From NCBI GenBank assembly GCA_029379385.1, contig CM055617.1, forward strand, positions 1,922,001 through 1,986,000: a DNA stretch of 64,000 nt. Direction: 5' to 3'. The notes under the pieces are model-generated. The model did not search any database. It worked only from the letters and a program-made list of their open reading frames with translations, and was not told where the DNA came from. Source of the stretch: Quillaja saponaria. Its lineage: Eukaryota; Streptophyta; Magnoliopsida; Fabales; Quillajaceae. A program made the position numbers and the translations under genes. Position 1 is the first letter of the stretch. Each line of letters starts with the position of its first letter. Shown here in pieces: positions 27,439 through 40,043 of this stretch.

Positions 27439-30400
27439 ATGGCGGCTGGGAGACATGGGGGCTATCGGGACAATGAGTTTAGGGAACGTGAGTCCAACTG
27501 TGATGTGTCAAAGCGGAGTTTCACTAAGTCCAAAGAAGAGTATGATAGGATTAGGAATGGCAGCCGTGGTGTTGAAAGGAGTAGAAGCAGGGATACAAGA
27601 GATAGGATTAGGGTGAGGCAGACGGATATTAAGGAGAGGGAAGTGTTAAATGGGGGTTATCAATCATCAAGTAGGAGTGATTCGGGGAGCAGCGGTGGGG
27701 TAGGGAATGATGCTCTTGGTCCCAGGCGATGTGGTTTTGCGGTTAAGACTGTTGATAGGGAGCCTGGTGAATTATCCAGTGAGAGTGGTTCTGATGATGC
27801 TATTGAATCGGAATCACAGGTGAAAGATTTTGAGCTTGCAAAGGCAGTTGGGAATGGGAGTCAGTCACCATTGGAGAAGAAACGGAAGTTTTCGCCAATA
27901 GTGTGGGATCAGGATGACAAAGAAGTGAGTAATTCATCAAAAGTTAGGATTGCCACGAAGGTGGCAGCTCTTCCGCCTCCTCCTCCACTTCCAAAAGATT
28001 TCCTTCAGTCACCTAATGTCTCTCCAAATGGTGGAGTGGAAATTTATCCGGTCAAAAATAGAGAAACCAAGAATCTTAAATCACCAGTTAGTCCTCGTAT
28101 GCTCACTGAGTCAGCTCAACATGTTGAGTATGCATCTGAGTGTCCAGTAGGATTGTCTTCCATTTCAATAAAGCAGAGGTGGGCTAATAATGGGGAAGCC
28201 GACCAGGCAGAAGGGGAAGAGTATGCTCCAACTCGTAATATATCATCCTCAAGATGGGCAGCTGGAAATAACTCTCCAGGTGATGAAGGTGAAATCATAG
28301 ATGACAAGGAAATACCTAAAAGGAGGAGAAAAATGCCTCCTTCAGATTCATCATTGGAAACCAGAATGAAGAACAAGTTATTGAGTCCAGAGATTGTGGC
28401 GTCCGGGAAAGAAGGTTCTGAAGAAACTGGAGCCAAATTATCTGAATCAGATGAACGAGATAGCCGTGCTAGACATTCAGATAATCATCCAGGTAATGAT
28501 TCAGAGAAGGAAGACTACATGGAGATTGACAACGAATTTGAGATAAAAAGAGATTTTAGTGTTAGCAATTCGGACACTGATTCTCGTGATGAAGATGATA
28601 TACGTGAGACATCTGAACCTCCATCTCCTCCTCAAAGAAGTGTGGACATGCTTCAGGGCTGTAGAAGTGTTGATGAGTTTGAGAGGCTAAATAAGATAGA
28701 TGAAGGCACTTATGGTGTTGTATATAGGGCCAGAGATAGGAAGTCTGGGGAAATAGTTGCATTAAAGAAGGTGAAAATGGAGAAGGAAAAGGAAGGGTTT
28801 CCTCTTACTTCTCTTAGGGAAATAAACATTCTTCTTTCTTTTCATCACCCATCCATTGTAGATGTTAAGGAAGTAGTAGTTGGGAGTAGCCTTGATAGTA
28901 TTTTTATGGTAATGGAATACATGGAACACGATCTTAAAGGATTGATGGAGACAATGAAACAGCCCTATAGTCAGAGTGAGGTTAAATGTCTCATGCTTCA
29001 GCTTTTAGAAGGTGTCAAGTATCTGCATGACAACTGGGTGCTTCATAGGGATTTGAAGACCTCGAATCTGCTTTTGAATAATAGGGGTGAGTTAAAGATT
29101 TGTGACTTCGGGTTGGCTCGTCAATATGGGAGTCCCTTGAAACCATACACACACTTGGTGGTTACTCTTTGGTACAGGTGAGTGTTGCTTGCATATGTTC
29201 TTTATATATGTGTGTATGTGTGTGTGTATTAAAGAGGCAAGTCCGATGTCTACCTTGCTTTTTTCGTCTCTGTTTAATGCTGGTGTCACCTATATAGTCT
29301 CTCTAATCTCTCTCTCACTATACTCTTGCAATATGGAAGATCATCTGGTTCATTCTATTATGTCTGCTCTTCAGGGCACCTGAACTTCTTCTGGGAGCCA
29401 AACAGTATTCAACAGCTATTGACATGTGGTCACTGGGTTGTATTATGGCAGAGTTATTGTCAAAAGAACCATTGTTCAATGGGAAGACCGAGTTTGATCA
29501 GCTAGACAAAGTAAACTATTTTTTCTAAAATCTATTCTTTTAGATTAATTAAGTTTATTTGTCCACTGAACTTGTGTTCTTTATTCTCCTCCAAGTTGTT
29601 CATTCTTTTTGTTGCTTGTGCTCTGTTGAGTACCTGTTGACAATGTTAAGGCTTACTTTTCATTTCAGATTTTTAGGACTCTTGGTACACCAAATGAAAC
29701 AATTTGGCCTGGTTTCTCCAAGTTACCTGGAGTCAAGGTCAATTTTGTCAAGCATCAGTAAGTATTTGTAATTTCCTCCATTTTAAGCTTTTGGTTGTGT
29801 CGTACAGCTGTTTCTTATTTCTTACCACTGTTTTCCCAGGCTTCCAGTTTTGGGTGGTTCTGGTCTGGCTATCTGGCCCCCATTGGTGACTGTTTCAATT
29901 ACGTGACCTTTTTGTTGTATTAACCACTGACATATTCCTTTCAGGTATAACCTTCTACGTAAAAAATTTCCAGCCACGTCATTTACTGGATCTCCAGTTC
30001 TATCTGATTCCGGATTTGACTTGTTGAACAAACTTCTTACTTATGACCCCGAGAAGGTAAGTATTGATGAATTCTGCCTTGCACTAATTTAGTAAATACA
30101 TACCATTGTTGGGATGACTTGTTAAGACAATTGTCACTCTATCCAGCGGATCACAGCTGAAGCTGCTCTTAATCATGAGTGGTTCCATGAAGTTCCTCTT
30201 CCAAAGTCTAAAGAATTTATGCCTACTTTTCCGGCTCAACATGCTCAAGACAGGTATTTTGGCTTGCATATAAAAAACTCTGTTAGACACCACTATCTAT
30301 ATGTTCTTTTGCTCAATTAGGTTTTATAATGTTGTAAGCAGGCGCATGAGGAGAATACTTAAGAGTCCTGATCCTTTAGAAGAGCAGCGCAGAAAGGAGT

Positions 30401-30441
30401 TGCAGCAAGCTGAATCAGGGAGTGGTGGTCTATTTGGCTAA
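27439..30441 (+). CDS. CDKG2: Cyclin-dependent kinase G2 (CDK11/PITSLRE-type Ser/Thr kinase)
   Basis: Six exons: 27439-29177, 29375-29510, 29669-29757, 29945-30056, 30147-30253 and 30342-30441. They total 2283 nt, giving 760 residues. The first 410 residues are rich in Arg, Ser, Asp and Glu, as in splicing-linked CDK11 homologues, with a proline patch ([11 protein letters not shown]). The kinase domain starts near residue 414 with the glycine loop [14 protein letters not shown]. It continues with VALKKVKM, the cyclin-binding helix [11 protein letters not shown] (the PITSLRE variant), the catalytic loop [12 protein letters not shown] at about 535, [17 protein letters not shown] and [13 protein letters not shown]. 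The gene ends in ESGSGGLFG. Arabidopsis CDKG2 (At1g67580) pairs with cyclin L and influences splicing and flowering time. A 5'-leader intron with a consensus donor is visible upstream. All catalytic residues are present. Confidence 0.95.
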
Positions 30442-33400
30442 GATTACTGAATTGTACTGTTGAACTTGATATTCTTTCTACTATGTTCAGCTGATAATGA
30501 TAGAGGTGTGAGATGTGAATTCATCAGAAGTCGTGGAAATTCTTTGTCACAAGATCACTCGTGCTGGTTTTAGAAGGCGTTTCCCTGTGATTTGGACAGA
30601 GATATGTATTCTTTTGCTTCATGTGAACTGGATGTTACAGGCTAACCATTTTCCAGCTCTGGTCATATAGAATTTCATATGTGACACTTCTTGCGGCACA
30701 AGGTGTGGCATAATTTGCCTTTCTTAAATAGGAAATACCGGTTTCTGCTGAAAGGTGTTTATGTAACATATATTATTGGTACATTGTAAACAATTCTCGT
30801 TTAATGAGTTTACTGCTCACTATGGCTTTACTGCCCACTATGAGTTCTGTCTTTTTAATATTCACATTGTGTTTGCAAGAGACGGTTGGTGTGAAGTGGA
30901 GGGAGGCTACTTTGCATTTCATTGGCGAAGAAATTGACAGTAATGTTGTACTCTGAAGGTAATACTCATTTGATATCTGGGAATTTAAAAGATGTTATCT
31001 GAAGGCTAGTTTATAATTCTGAAGTCATAATGTAGGCATAAACTGTAGACGTTAGGTAAAAGGGTCCCGTAATATGGGATTTTTGCCAGAATTTTTTACT
31101 TGCACATATTATTCGGAACCTATAGCAAAGCATGTGGTGGTGGTGGTAGATGCTGGAAAGTTTTAATTTACATTGATCATAGCTTGGCCATACAAAATAC
31201 TTGCTGAATTCTCTCTCTCAAACACATGCACACACATGCTGTGGGAATTCAGTTCTACTCCTTTGCAGGGTCTTCTAGTAATTGAGGTATTATGGCTTCT
31301 TATCAGTTATCACATGATTATGGCAATCGACTGCCTGCAGAGGGAATTAACATTGTGCATATGGGTTAAGGTACTTATAGTTAAAGAAGAATGCACTGCT
31401 GCAGTTGGAAAGCTTAAAGTATTCTTCTAAGGCCTCAATACTAGTTTGAGGCTGCTGAATTTAAGTGACAATTAAAAAAATTTAGGAAATAAAGTTTTTG
31501 AATCGTCGCCTCTGTAAGTGTAGAATTAGGACTCCTTTGAGAGGCTGCTATGTTTTATTTAGTTTGTGTTTTAAGTAGCTTGCCTTTTGATCTTGTCCAA
31601 ATTGTGTGATGCATCAGTGTTCTGGACCTAAACAGAAGTAATTTATTTGCAGCTAACTGTTATAAGATCACTAAAACATCTTAGTTCAAAACACGAGTTG
31701 TCTCTTTTTTATAAGCATATTTATTTCTGTTATTCTCCTGCTTTTCCATTGTTTCTACAATGTTAGAACTCAGATGTTCTCCAGGTTTTAAACTTTAGCA
31801 CGAGTCCTGTAGGCAAGAACCATGAAATAGCTTCTACTTTTTGTTCTTTCTGTTCTTTTTGATGGTGCTGATAAACTAGTTGTCACTCACCATACAATAG
31901 CTTCATGATGGATGCCTTTTTTGTTTTTGTTTCTCGGGAACTTGATATCTAACTTGTATTTTTTTGGGAATACTGGTTGTTTCTTTAAGCATATTAATCA
32001 TCTAGTGTTTTAGTACTGAGTGATATTTGAACCTGCTTAAAGACATGAGAATGATCAAACTATTCTCTTAATTATTTTTTGCAATGATGGTATAAGATTC
32101 AAGCTTTCACCAGTCCAAGAATTTTTTATGACATTTACCCGCGGATGTCACTGCAGTATCAAAGCAAGCAGGTTGAGGAGGTTACCTGTATATCCTGGAA
32201 TTATAGAACCTCAATTAGTTGTCCCTTCAGGCTCTCTAGAGGTACCATGCAAACCTCAGTTTGTTATAATGTCAGATTGCTATGAAGATATGTATCTACT
32301 GATTATCTTTTCAAGTTTGCATTGCATCTTGGATTTTTATGAATCATGTATGCATTAGTTTGTGCATGCCATATTAATTCCCAAGATATATTTGTTGTGT
32401 TACTTAGTTGAGAATATTATTATGGGTACGTTTGCAAGGAATAAGACCTTCTGGTGCTTTGCTGGTTTAAGGGTGTGTGAATTTTGGATTGTAAGTTGCA
32501 TCGCTGCAATTTTTGCACTTGGTTCATGAAATTAACAGAATGTATGGTTTCTTTAGAAAAGGGAAAAAAGAGAAAGAAAAAAGAAAAATGAGAAGAGACA
32601 AACAAGAAAGGTCAATTGTGAAGATAAGAGATTTCTGCAATACCAAATCTGAAACATGATCTGTGGAGTATCAATGGTATGTCAAACTTTTGACAACTGT
32701 TCCCCTGGGGTCTCCACTATTTGTGTTAAAATTTTCTGGAGTACTAGGGGAAACTAATAATGTTATTTCATTATACAATAAATGCTCTGCTTTCTCTTAC
32801 TTCACAGTATGTTGCATTGTACACATGCAAGTATACCTAAAATTTGTAACTGATGAGTTGACAACTTGTTACCATTTTTATCAAGCTAAATATGTTTGAC
32901 AAGTCTAGTGGACATTGTGTTTTTTTCTGCCGGACAAAGAATGAGTTTATCCAATCTTCAAATAAACTAGAAGTTCCGTTTATAGCAGGATACTGTAAGT
33001 CATTTGACTTGAAGTTTATTCATACTACAATTTGTATATTTTTTATTCCCTTGAGGCCTTAGTTTATTTTTTAAGACATCTTATCTAATAGTTGACTAAA
33101 TAAGCCTTTTGATTGGTTAAATGTTGAATCTTAGACTGAAAGAACGATTCCATTTAATTCTGGAACTGTGCAATTTTTATTCTGCATTCATGTGTTAATA
33201 TGAATTTATTATTTTATTGTTTGAAATCCAAAGAAATTTACTTTTAATAACTTGCTGGATAAGTCTTTTTTTGTGGGTGTAAAATTCTGGATCTCTTTCA
33301 CTTGTATTCTTGTCCTTCCTATTTTACTTTGGGGACAGTACTCTAACTGATGGTATATTAAAAACTCTTGATCTAATGGACGAGATTAAATGTCTTTAGA

Positions 33401-34568
33401 TTTTTGAGAGAGATCCAATGTTTGATTATGACCAATAATGGACAGCTGCGTGTTTATGCTCATTATTTGGTATATTTGTATTATAGGCATAGCTGGGAGA
33501 GTGGGTTGCTAGAGACTGAATTACACAGAGCATTCACTTCCCATTCACATTTCATTGACCCACAGCGCAATATAGTAGTTTAGCAGTAGAGATGAAGGTA
33601 TTGTCATTTCTATGCATTTTGCAGGTAATCTGGTGAGAATATTACAAATATAGTAATTGGGGAGGTTTGCTGCAAGTTAATTTGTACTAATGAATTGTCA
33701 GGCTCAATCAGTAGGCATTTTGGTTTGAAGTCCAGAAGGGCGTGTTTAGTTTCAATATATTATACATAGGTTAAAATATGGTTTATAGACCAGGTGGTGT
33801 CTGGGATTTTGGAATTGCTGGAATTTGGGTAGGGGATGCTCATAGGCAGTTTTGTTATCTTTTAGCAATTTGTGAAGTGGAAATTGAGGATCAATCTTGT
33901 CTAATAGGGGCAGTGGGAGATTGACATGTTTAATATTTATGCCCTCAACAAACTGAGTTAACCAAATGCAGATTTGCATATAACGTCCACATGAATTTCA
34001 TATTACGTGGACATAATTTGCACAAGTCCTTTGCGATGTCCCTGAATAATTTGCAAAATTTTGCTATTCTGTGTCTAATCTGATACATAAAACTAAAATC
34101 CCTATTACTCTATTAAGGTGTAATTGAAATTCTGTTGTCCTTGATCGGTTATACCAAATCAAAATCCATCATTTGAGATATATATATAACTAAAGATGAA
34201 GATTCTAAACGAAAATGTCTGCAGCAAATGCCTAATGAGGCAAATTCGGTAAGAATGCTTCAAGATTGCAAAGAATTGCTAGGGAAGATATAAATATATG
34301 CTTATTGGAATGTCTCTATACAGATCTACAAGTTACAACCATGTTCCTCCACCAATTAAGTCTCATTCCCTCACCCTACCACTATTTGCTTTCACGAGCC
34401 GCCTCTCATTTCATAACCACATCGCTACATATGGCGCGTGAAAAGTTAACTGAGGAATATTGATCAAAATGATGACACTGATATCTTGCTTGGTAGGTAT
34501 AATTGACACGGTAATTCCTTTGCCTGATGTTATACCTGGATGACACGTAATTGATCAACCAACTGGCA
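30442..34568. other. Long convergent intergenic region between CDKG2 and the DUF3537 gene
   Basis: About 4.1 kb between two stop codons. It has only short frames, many without ATG starts, and no domain I recognise. The proximal few hundred bases should be CDKG2 3' UTR. Moderate AT content without strong repeats suggests diverged intergenic DNA or unannotated non-coding transcripts. Confidence 0.45.
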
Positions 34569-37500
34569 TCAGTTGAAAATTATAGTCTTTCCAAGCACCA
34601 AGGTAACCAGAGAGAGTTCAATAAAAAATATTGTGTTTATGAGAGTCCGATCAACTGTCCATCCAAAAATTGTTATCCCTCCAGGATTGCTCTGCAAATA
34701 CATAACTGCATATTCAAAGAAATTACTAAGCATGAGATGCCAGTAAATACAAACTTGCCCAAGCATCTAGAACTAGACTGTTACCGAAGAAATAGAAGTT
34801 GTTAAGATCAAAGGAGATGCAGGCAAAATGAATTTTAAATTGTGAATTACGTGCTATGTAAGAGTAGATAAATAGCGTAAATGACATATCAAGAATGATA
34901 AGAAATATTTTTGAAGAGTAGAAGCAAAAGTAGTACGTCTGAGAAAAACAGTTCTAGTGATGTGCAGCAGAAGATATGGAACCGGAGGACAAGAAGGCAT
35001 AGAATGGGCAGCAGTGCAGCTAGAGAAGGTAAATTTTTTTATTAAGACTAAGTACTTATTTGTAACAGATAATATGGGGCCAAAATGAGACACAGGTATT
35101 GTACAAAAGGGACAGATTTCAGTTTGATACTGTTTAATAGTCTCATTAATGATGTTTATATAGGCTATATATAAAGATTTTTCTGATTTTTACAGGAACC
35201 GTAGTATTATTTCATGTATAAACAAAAAATGCATCTGAAACACAATGCTTAAGAACAAAAAAATTCTATTGGTTGATATCTACCTTGTTTATTCTGACAG
35301 TTCCGTCCATCAACGGGTCCGGTTAATAGTAAAACACAAGGTATATCACAGAATATATATAGAAAACTTGTACAATAACATCCCACAATGACATCAATTA
35401 GTAGTAACCCACAGATGCCACTTTCCTTGCAATATGATGAAACCATGTTGGTTTTTGGGCTTGGTTGTTTGTTTCTTTGCATGTTGTATTACAAAGTCAT
35501 AAGCAAAAAAGAACTATTTTTTTTTTTTTACTTCACGTAACTCCTGGACCCCATTTTTCTATTTATATGGTGAAATCAAGTAGAGTGTGATGTTTATAAG
35601 ACTCTTAATGTGACCTTCAACTATTTAGATTTCTTTTCTTTTCTTTTTTTAAAGAAAAAACATAACAAAATAGAGAGTCAAACAACAAGTGTTTGAATTA
35701 CATACCAAAGGCTTGTCTCTTGTGATATGAGGATGCATGAGAAGGCGGCTGTGTAGTTAACCCAACAGAATCTAATGATTCTAAATCACTTTCTGAGTAA
35801 TTTCTGTATAATAAATTCACTTGGTTTGCAGCCTCCAAGTTCCCCAGACTAGGGGGAATCCTTTGTTGAGAAGCATCTGTAGAAGCAGATGTCACTAATG
35901 CATGCCATCTGCTTGCAAGTGAAGCAATAGCTTGGGCTCTATGAGAAATTTTTGTTGCTGCATGCAAGCAGATAATGACTCCAACGACCTGAACAATTGT
36001 GGATACCTAAAAGGATGAAGAAAAAGAAAACTTAAACCTTGTGACCTGAGAAGCATTGAATCTTAACCAAAGCAGGAAATGAAAATATAAGAATTTCAAA
36101 GGAACCATTTGACCTTTTCTTCTCAACAACTGGATGGCATTCAATGTATAAAGATTTACATCTTGTATGGAGCACGGCAACCCATAAGAAATAAGATTCC
36201 ACAGAATTTACTTGCACAAACCATTTGAAGGATATACGAGTGAAAAGGACTAAACTTACTGCAAAATCCCCGCCATTGATGATAGTAATCATACTTCCAT
36301 ATTCTGTGATCTGCAATAGAGTTATAAATTGGCTAGCTGTGACAACCAAGAACTCCAATACGAGAAAGATTCTGAACCTATGGCTTATCTTGGAGAGATA
36401 GTAACGTAGGCGAATATGCTCCTCCATGAATATGAACACATTCGATTCACTTTCCAAGAGCTTCCCATAGTCATCAAAGTGGATAACTTGCAAATTGCAT
36501 ACCAGGTGAAACAAAATGCTGGCTGATAGAGAGATTGTACTCACATAAGTCCAGGATGTGACCAGAGCTAATAAAGTAGCAAGCGAGACCCACCATGACT
36601 CCTGATGTACATATATAATGTGGATGACCTCACGGGCTGTCTTCAAGATGAAACATAGAAACACCCAGATAGCAAGCAACCGTAAAGAGCCCTGTGAAAA
36701 TAAATTATTAATTAACATAGGTTTCTACTTTTCACAAAAAGTTAGAAATATAGGGACTGGGTGGTGTGGGAAGAGATATATATTGCAACTAAGTTCAAGT
36801 ATTTCTGTAGAGCTTAGAGAGCATGCTATTGAAAAAGCAATTCTCTACTGATTTGGAAGGTTGAGTTTAGAAAGGAAACATAGTGACATTTTGGTAAGCA
36901 TGTCATGTTCATAGATTCACACCAACTGCCCTTACTGTGAATGGCTTGAAAGTATAAAGTAGAACATATATAAAATCTACACCATTGCAATTTAAGGCTT
37001 AATTGAGTTAAATAGAGTAGTAATGAAAAATTAACTCAATAAACCACAAGCACATGACCGATGAGTTAAGAATTAGGATCATCAAACATCTGATTTAATA
37101 AAAGTAAAAATCTTGATAAATCACTTTGAGATTGGAAATAAAAAGCCAAATATAACCGTTACCTACATTAATACCATTTCCTGCAAATATGAAACGCTTC
37201 CAATATCGCTATTATTTTCTAGTGTTCACTCAGTTACCTATACGCCATTTCAGATAACCGAACCAAGAATTGAATGCAGAAGTTGAATTTGCTCACCGAG
37301 ATCTGTTTTATGTAACGATCGCGCAAGCGTGCCATTTGTCCACTGTACCGGTCAACGAAGAGGAACCTCCTAAGGCCATACTTGCGTAGATTGAAGGAAA
37401 AACATAGCAATGAAATTGCAGCGAGACACGCCTGAGGGACAACAATACATAGCTCGAAATCCTTTATCTGATATTTCTCGCACCCAGAACAATCGCTGGG

Positions 37501-37788
37501 CACAAGAACAAGAACAAGGACAGGTACTACCACACCTACGACAATAAAAGCAGTCCAAGACAGAAGAAAACCCAACACAGAGGACTGGTTGAACCCAAGA
37601 GAAGTGAGAAACTTTTCTAATCGTCGAAGGGTCTGATCAAGTGGTGTCTCTTGGCTTTCTTGCTCTGGTTCTTGCAGCGGGTCTTTTTCTTCTTGGGTGC
37701 GATTCTGATTTGAATTCGAATCAAGAAGAGGGGTTTGAGCGGGAGGTTCCTCTGATCGTACATGGGGATTAGCCATGACTCGGAGCAT
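34569..37788 (-). CDS. DUF3537 seven-transmembrane protein (plant gustatory-receptor-like, GRL)
   Basis: Four exons: 37297-37788, 36260-36691, 35706-36006 and 34569-34705. They sum to 1362 nt, giving 453 residues; a second in-frame ATG at 37776 would give 449. The N-terminus is hydrophilic (SEEPPAQTPLLDSNSNQNRT). Hydrophobic segments follow, including VLGFLLSWTAFIVVGVVVPV, CIVVPQACLAAISLLCFSF, LLAIWVFLCFILK and STIVQVVGVIICLH. The C-terminal signature is YLQSNPGGITIFGWTVDR then TIFFIELSLVTLVLGKTIIF. Splice phases are 0, 0 and 1. Published structural and phylogenetic comparisons place DUF3537 proteins among plant relatives of insect gustatory and odorant receptors, but their plant function is unknown. 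Older annotations call the Arabidopsis homologue (At1g67570) CONSTANS-like, which nothing in this sequence supports. Confidence 0.9.
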
Positions 37789-40043
37789 AAATCAAGAATT
37801 CAAACATGAAATTATACAAAAACGATAACGACCCAGTTGCTAATTGGGGATTTGTTGAAACTCCTGGTTGGATTTGCTGGGATTTGAAGGTCAAATTTTG
37901 GGGTGACTAAGCCCACTGATCTGAGATTTCCTTCAGCTCCAAGACTACTATTAAATTAGCCCAGATTGTATTATAATTGTAATAATATAAATTAGAACCT
38001 TGAAACCGTAAAATAAATGATATGACACATAATAAACAAAGAGATGATTGCAATATTGATGAGGTGTGCGAGGAAAGACATCAGGTACGTTGAATTTTTA
38101 GCCCCAGTTTGGTAGTGAAGTGAGAATGACTCTGAGGGGAACATGAATACTGGGTATGTCGACGCGGTAGATGATTATATACTAGTATTTATTTTCCAGC
38201 AATAACCCTCCTTCCAACTTCCATGGGGATCCAATAGAAAATTCTAATTTATTTTTTTGATAATTCTAAATACTATAAGTTATAACACACAGTTGACTGT
38301 CTTATATAAGAATAGAATTATAGAATTAGAAAGAGAGAAATCAATGAAAAATAAAAATTACGAGAAACAAACAGATCACAAATACATAAGCAAATTGCAA
38401 ACAGATTGTCGGATATATGCATACATATCCTTCAACCTGGACCGACTCTGATATTCGAAGTTAAGGAAATCGGCCCAAATTTAGAGGGCATCGCGTCTCG
38501 CTTGATATATTATATGAATTTTCCCGAGGAATTCTAAGGGTTATGATAAATCTAATTTTTATAAATTATATTTTTTATTATTAAATAATACTGAAATTAC
38601 GATTACATAATAAATATTAATTTTTATTTATTTATACAGTTTTAACTAGTATTCTTAAAACGTCCGTTAAAACAATTCATATTTTATTATATCATATCAT
38701 AATATTATATCTACTTTTAAATTTTTTTTTTTATATCTTAATAGATTATAAATCACCAATAACAGATTAGTTTAGAGATCAAAACAATATTTAAGAAGCA
38801 TTCTCTCAAAGAGATTGAGATTTAAAGTGTCCTTGACAATCATTGTTAGGATAAATATACATTTTCATGCATAATCGTAACCAGCAGAATATATAAAGTA
38901 TCCCTATCTGTTATTATATTTTCACGCAATGATCGCGAGTACCAGAATATGTTGAGTATCCTAATTATCTTTTTTTATGTTTTCACGCATTATCGTAACT
39001 ACTAGAATGTGTATAAATCCAATTATGGGCGTTCATGCTGCTGCTCTCTTAAGTATGAATGAAACAAGCAAACAAAGTGAATCACATATAAGATTATACA
39101 TACAGTATCTATAAAATAATTAGGTAGATAATTAGGTGAGTTCAACTTAGGTAAGAGTCGTGTAACACGTTAACACCAGAAATGGATCTAACTCTACTTT
39201 TTGAATAAAAATAATCTCTTAAAAAAAAATTTATACGTGTACGTCTCTAATAAAAATGACCTCTTTTTAACTTTTAAGAGCCAACTTTGTATCATCAATC
39301 TCTTTATTAATATTTCAATCACCAAAAATATATTATAGGCTCGGCTGGGCGTTTGATTTATTTAGAAATTATGATTTGTGTATGGTTTTAAAAATAAATT
39401 TATATATGAATTATTAAAAATGATTTTCGTTTATTCTATTATAAAATTAATTTTTTAAATCTACGAGAAACATAAAAGGAAAGTGAAAAGACAGAAAAAG
39501 GAATAAAAGGCAAACAAAAATAAACAGAATCACATTATTATTTATTTAATTTTTTGAATAAATATTTATTTATTTATTATTTTTGTAAATAAGTTTTTTT
39601 ATTTGTACGATAAGAATTTACAAGTTTACGGGGATACAAAATTTATAAAAATTATTATAATATTTAATAATAATTTTAATGATATTTAATATATAAATTA
39701 TTAATTTTTTAAAAAAATTGAAAATTATATTTATAAAATTTAACAATTATTTAGGACAACTATTAGGAAAATAATTTTTTTTGATGTAATAATCTCTAAT
39801 TGTTTGGATAGAAATCATCATCATCACTAATTATTGTGTACAAAGTGCAAAATTTTGACAGGCGTCAAATGAAATGCATAGAAACCGTTGCATGGGGATC
39901 AGATGGCGTCACATAAGCTGAAATCTGGTCCACGAGAGTCAGGCGGCGGTCCTCTTCCGTCTCAAATCCCGGAATCAGGGCTGTCTACTTTTACTGATTG
40001 AAGAAAAGGGCAAGGTAGACACAGACTGAGACGTACCTCAAAA
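37789..40043. other. AT-rich divergent intergenic region
   Basis: About 2.25 kb between the DUF3537 and acyl-CoA ligase starts. It is very AT-rich from about 38,460 to 39,840, with many homopolymer and ATT/TTA tracts. It holds a three-copy tandem repeat (separate entry). No gene was recognised. Confidence 0.5.
38862..39030. repeat. Three-copy imperfect tandem repeat, about 60-bp unit
   Basis: Units begin near 38862, 38919 and 38980. Each opens ttttca(t/c)gca, followed by an atcg core, then (c/t)agaat and a tatcc/aatcc end. Copies are diverged but the order of blocks is conserved. Confidence 0.75.

Noticed and set aside
32128..32358. 76-codon frame in the CDKG2-DUF3537 spacer
   Set aside because: Composition and length as expected by chance; no motif.
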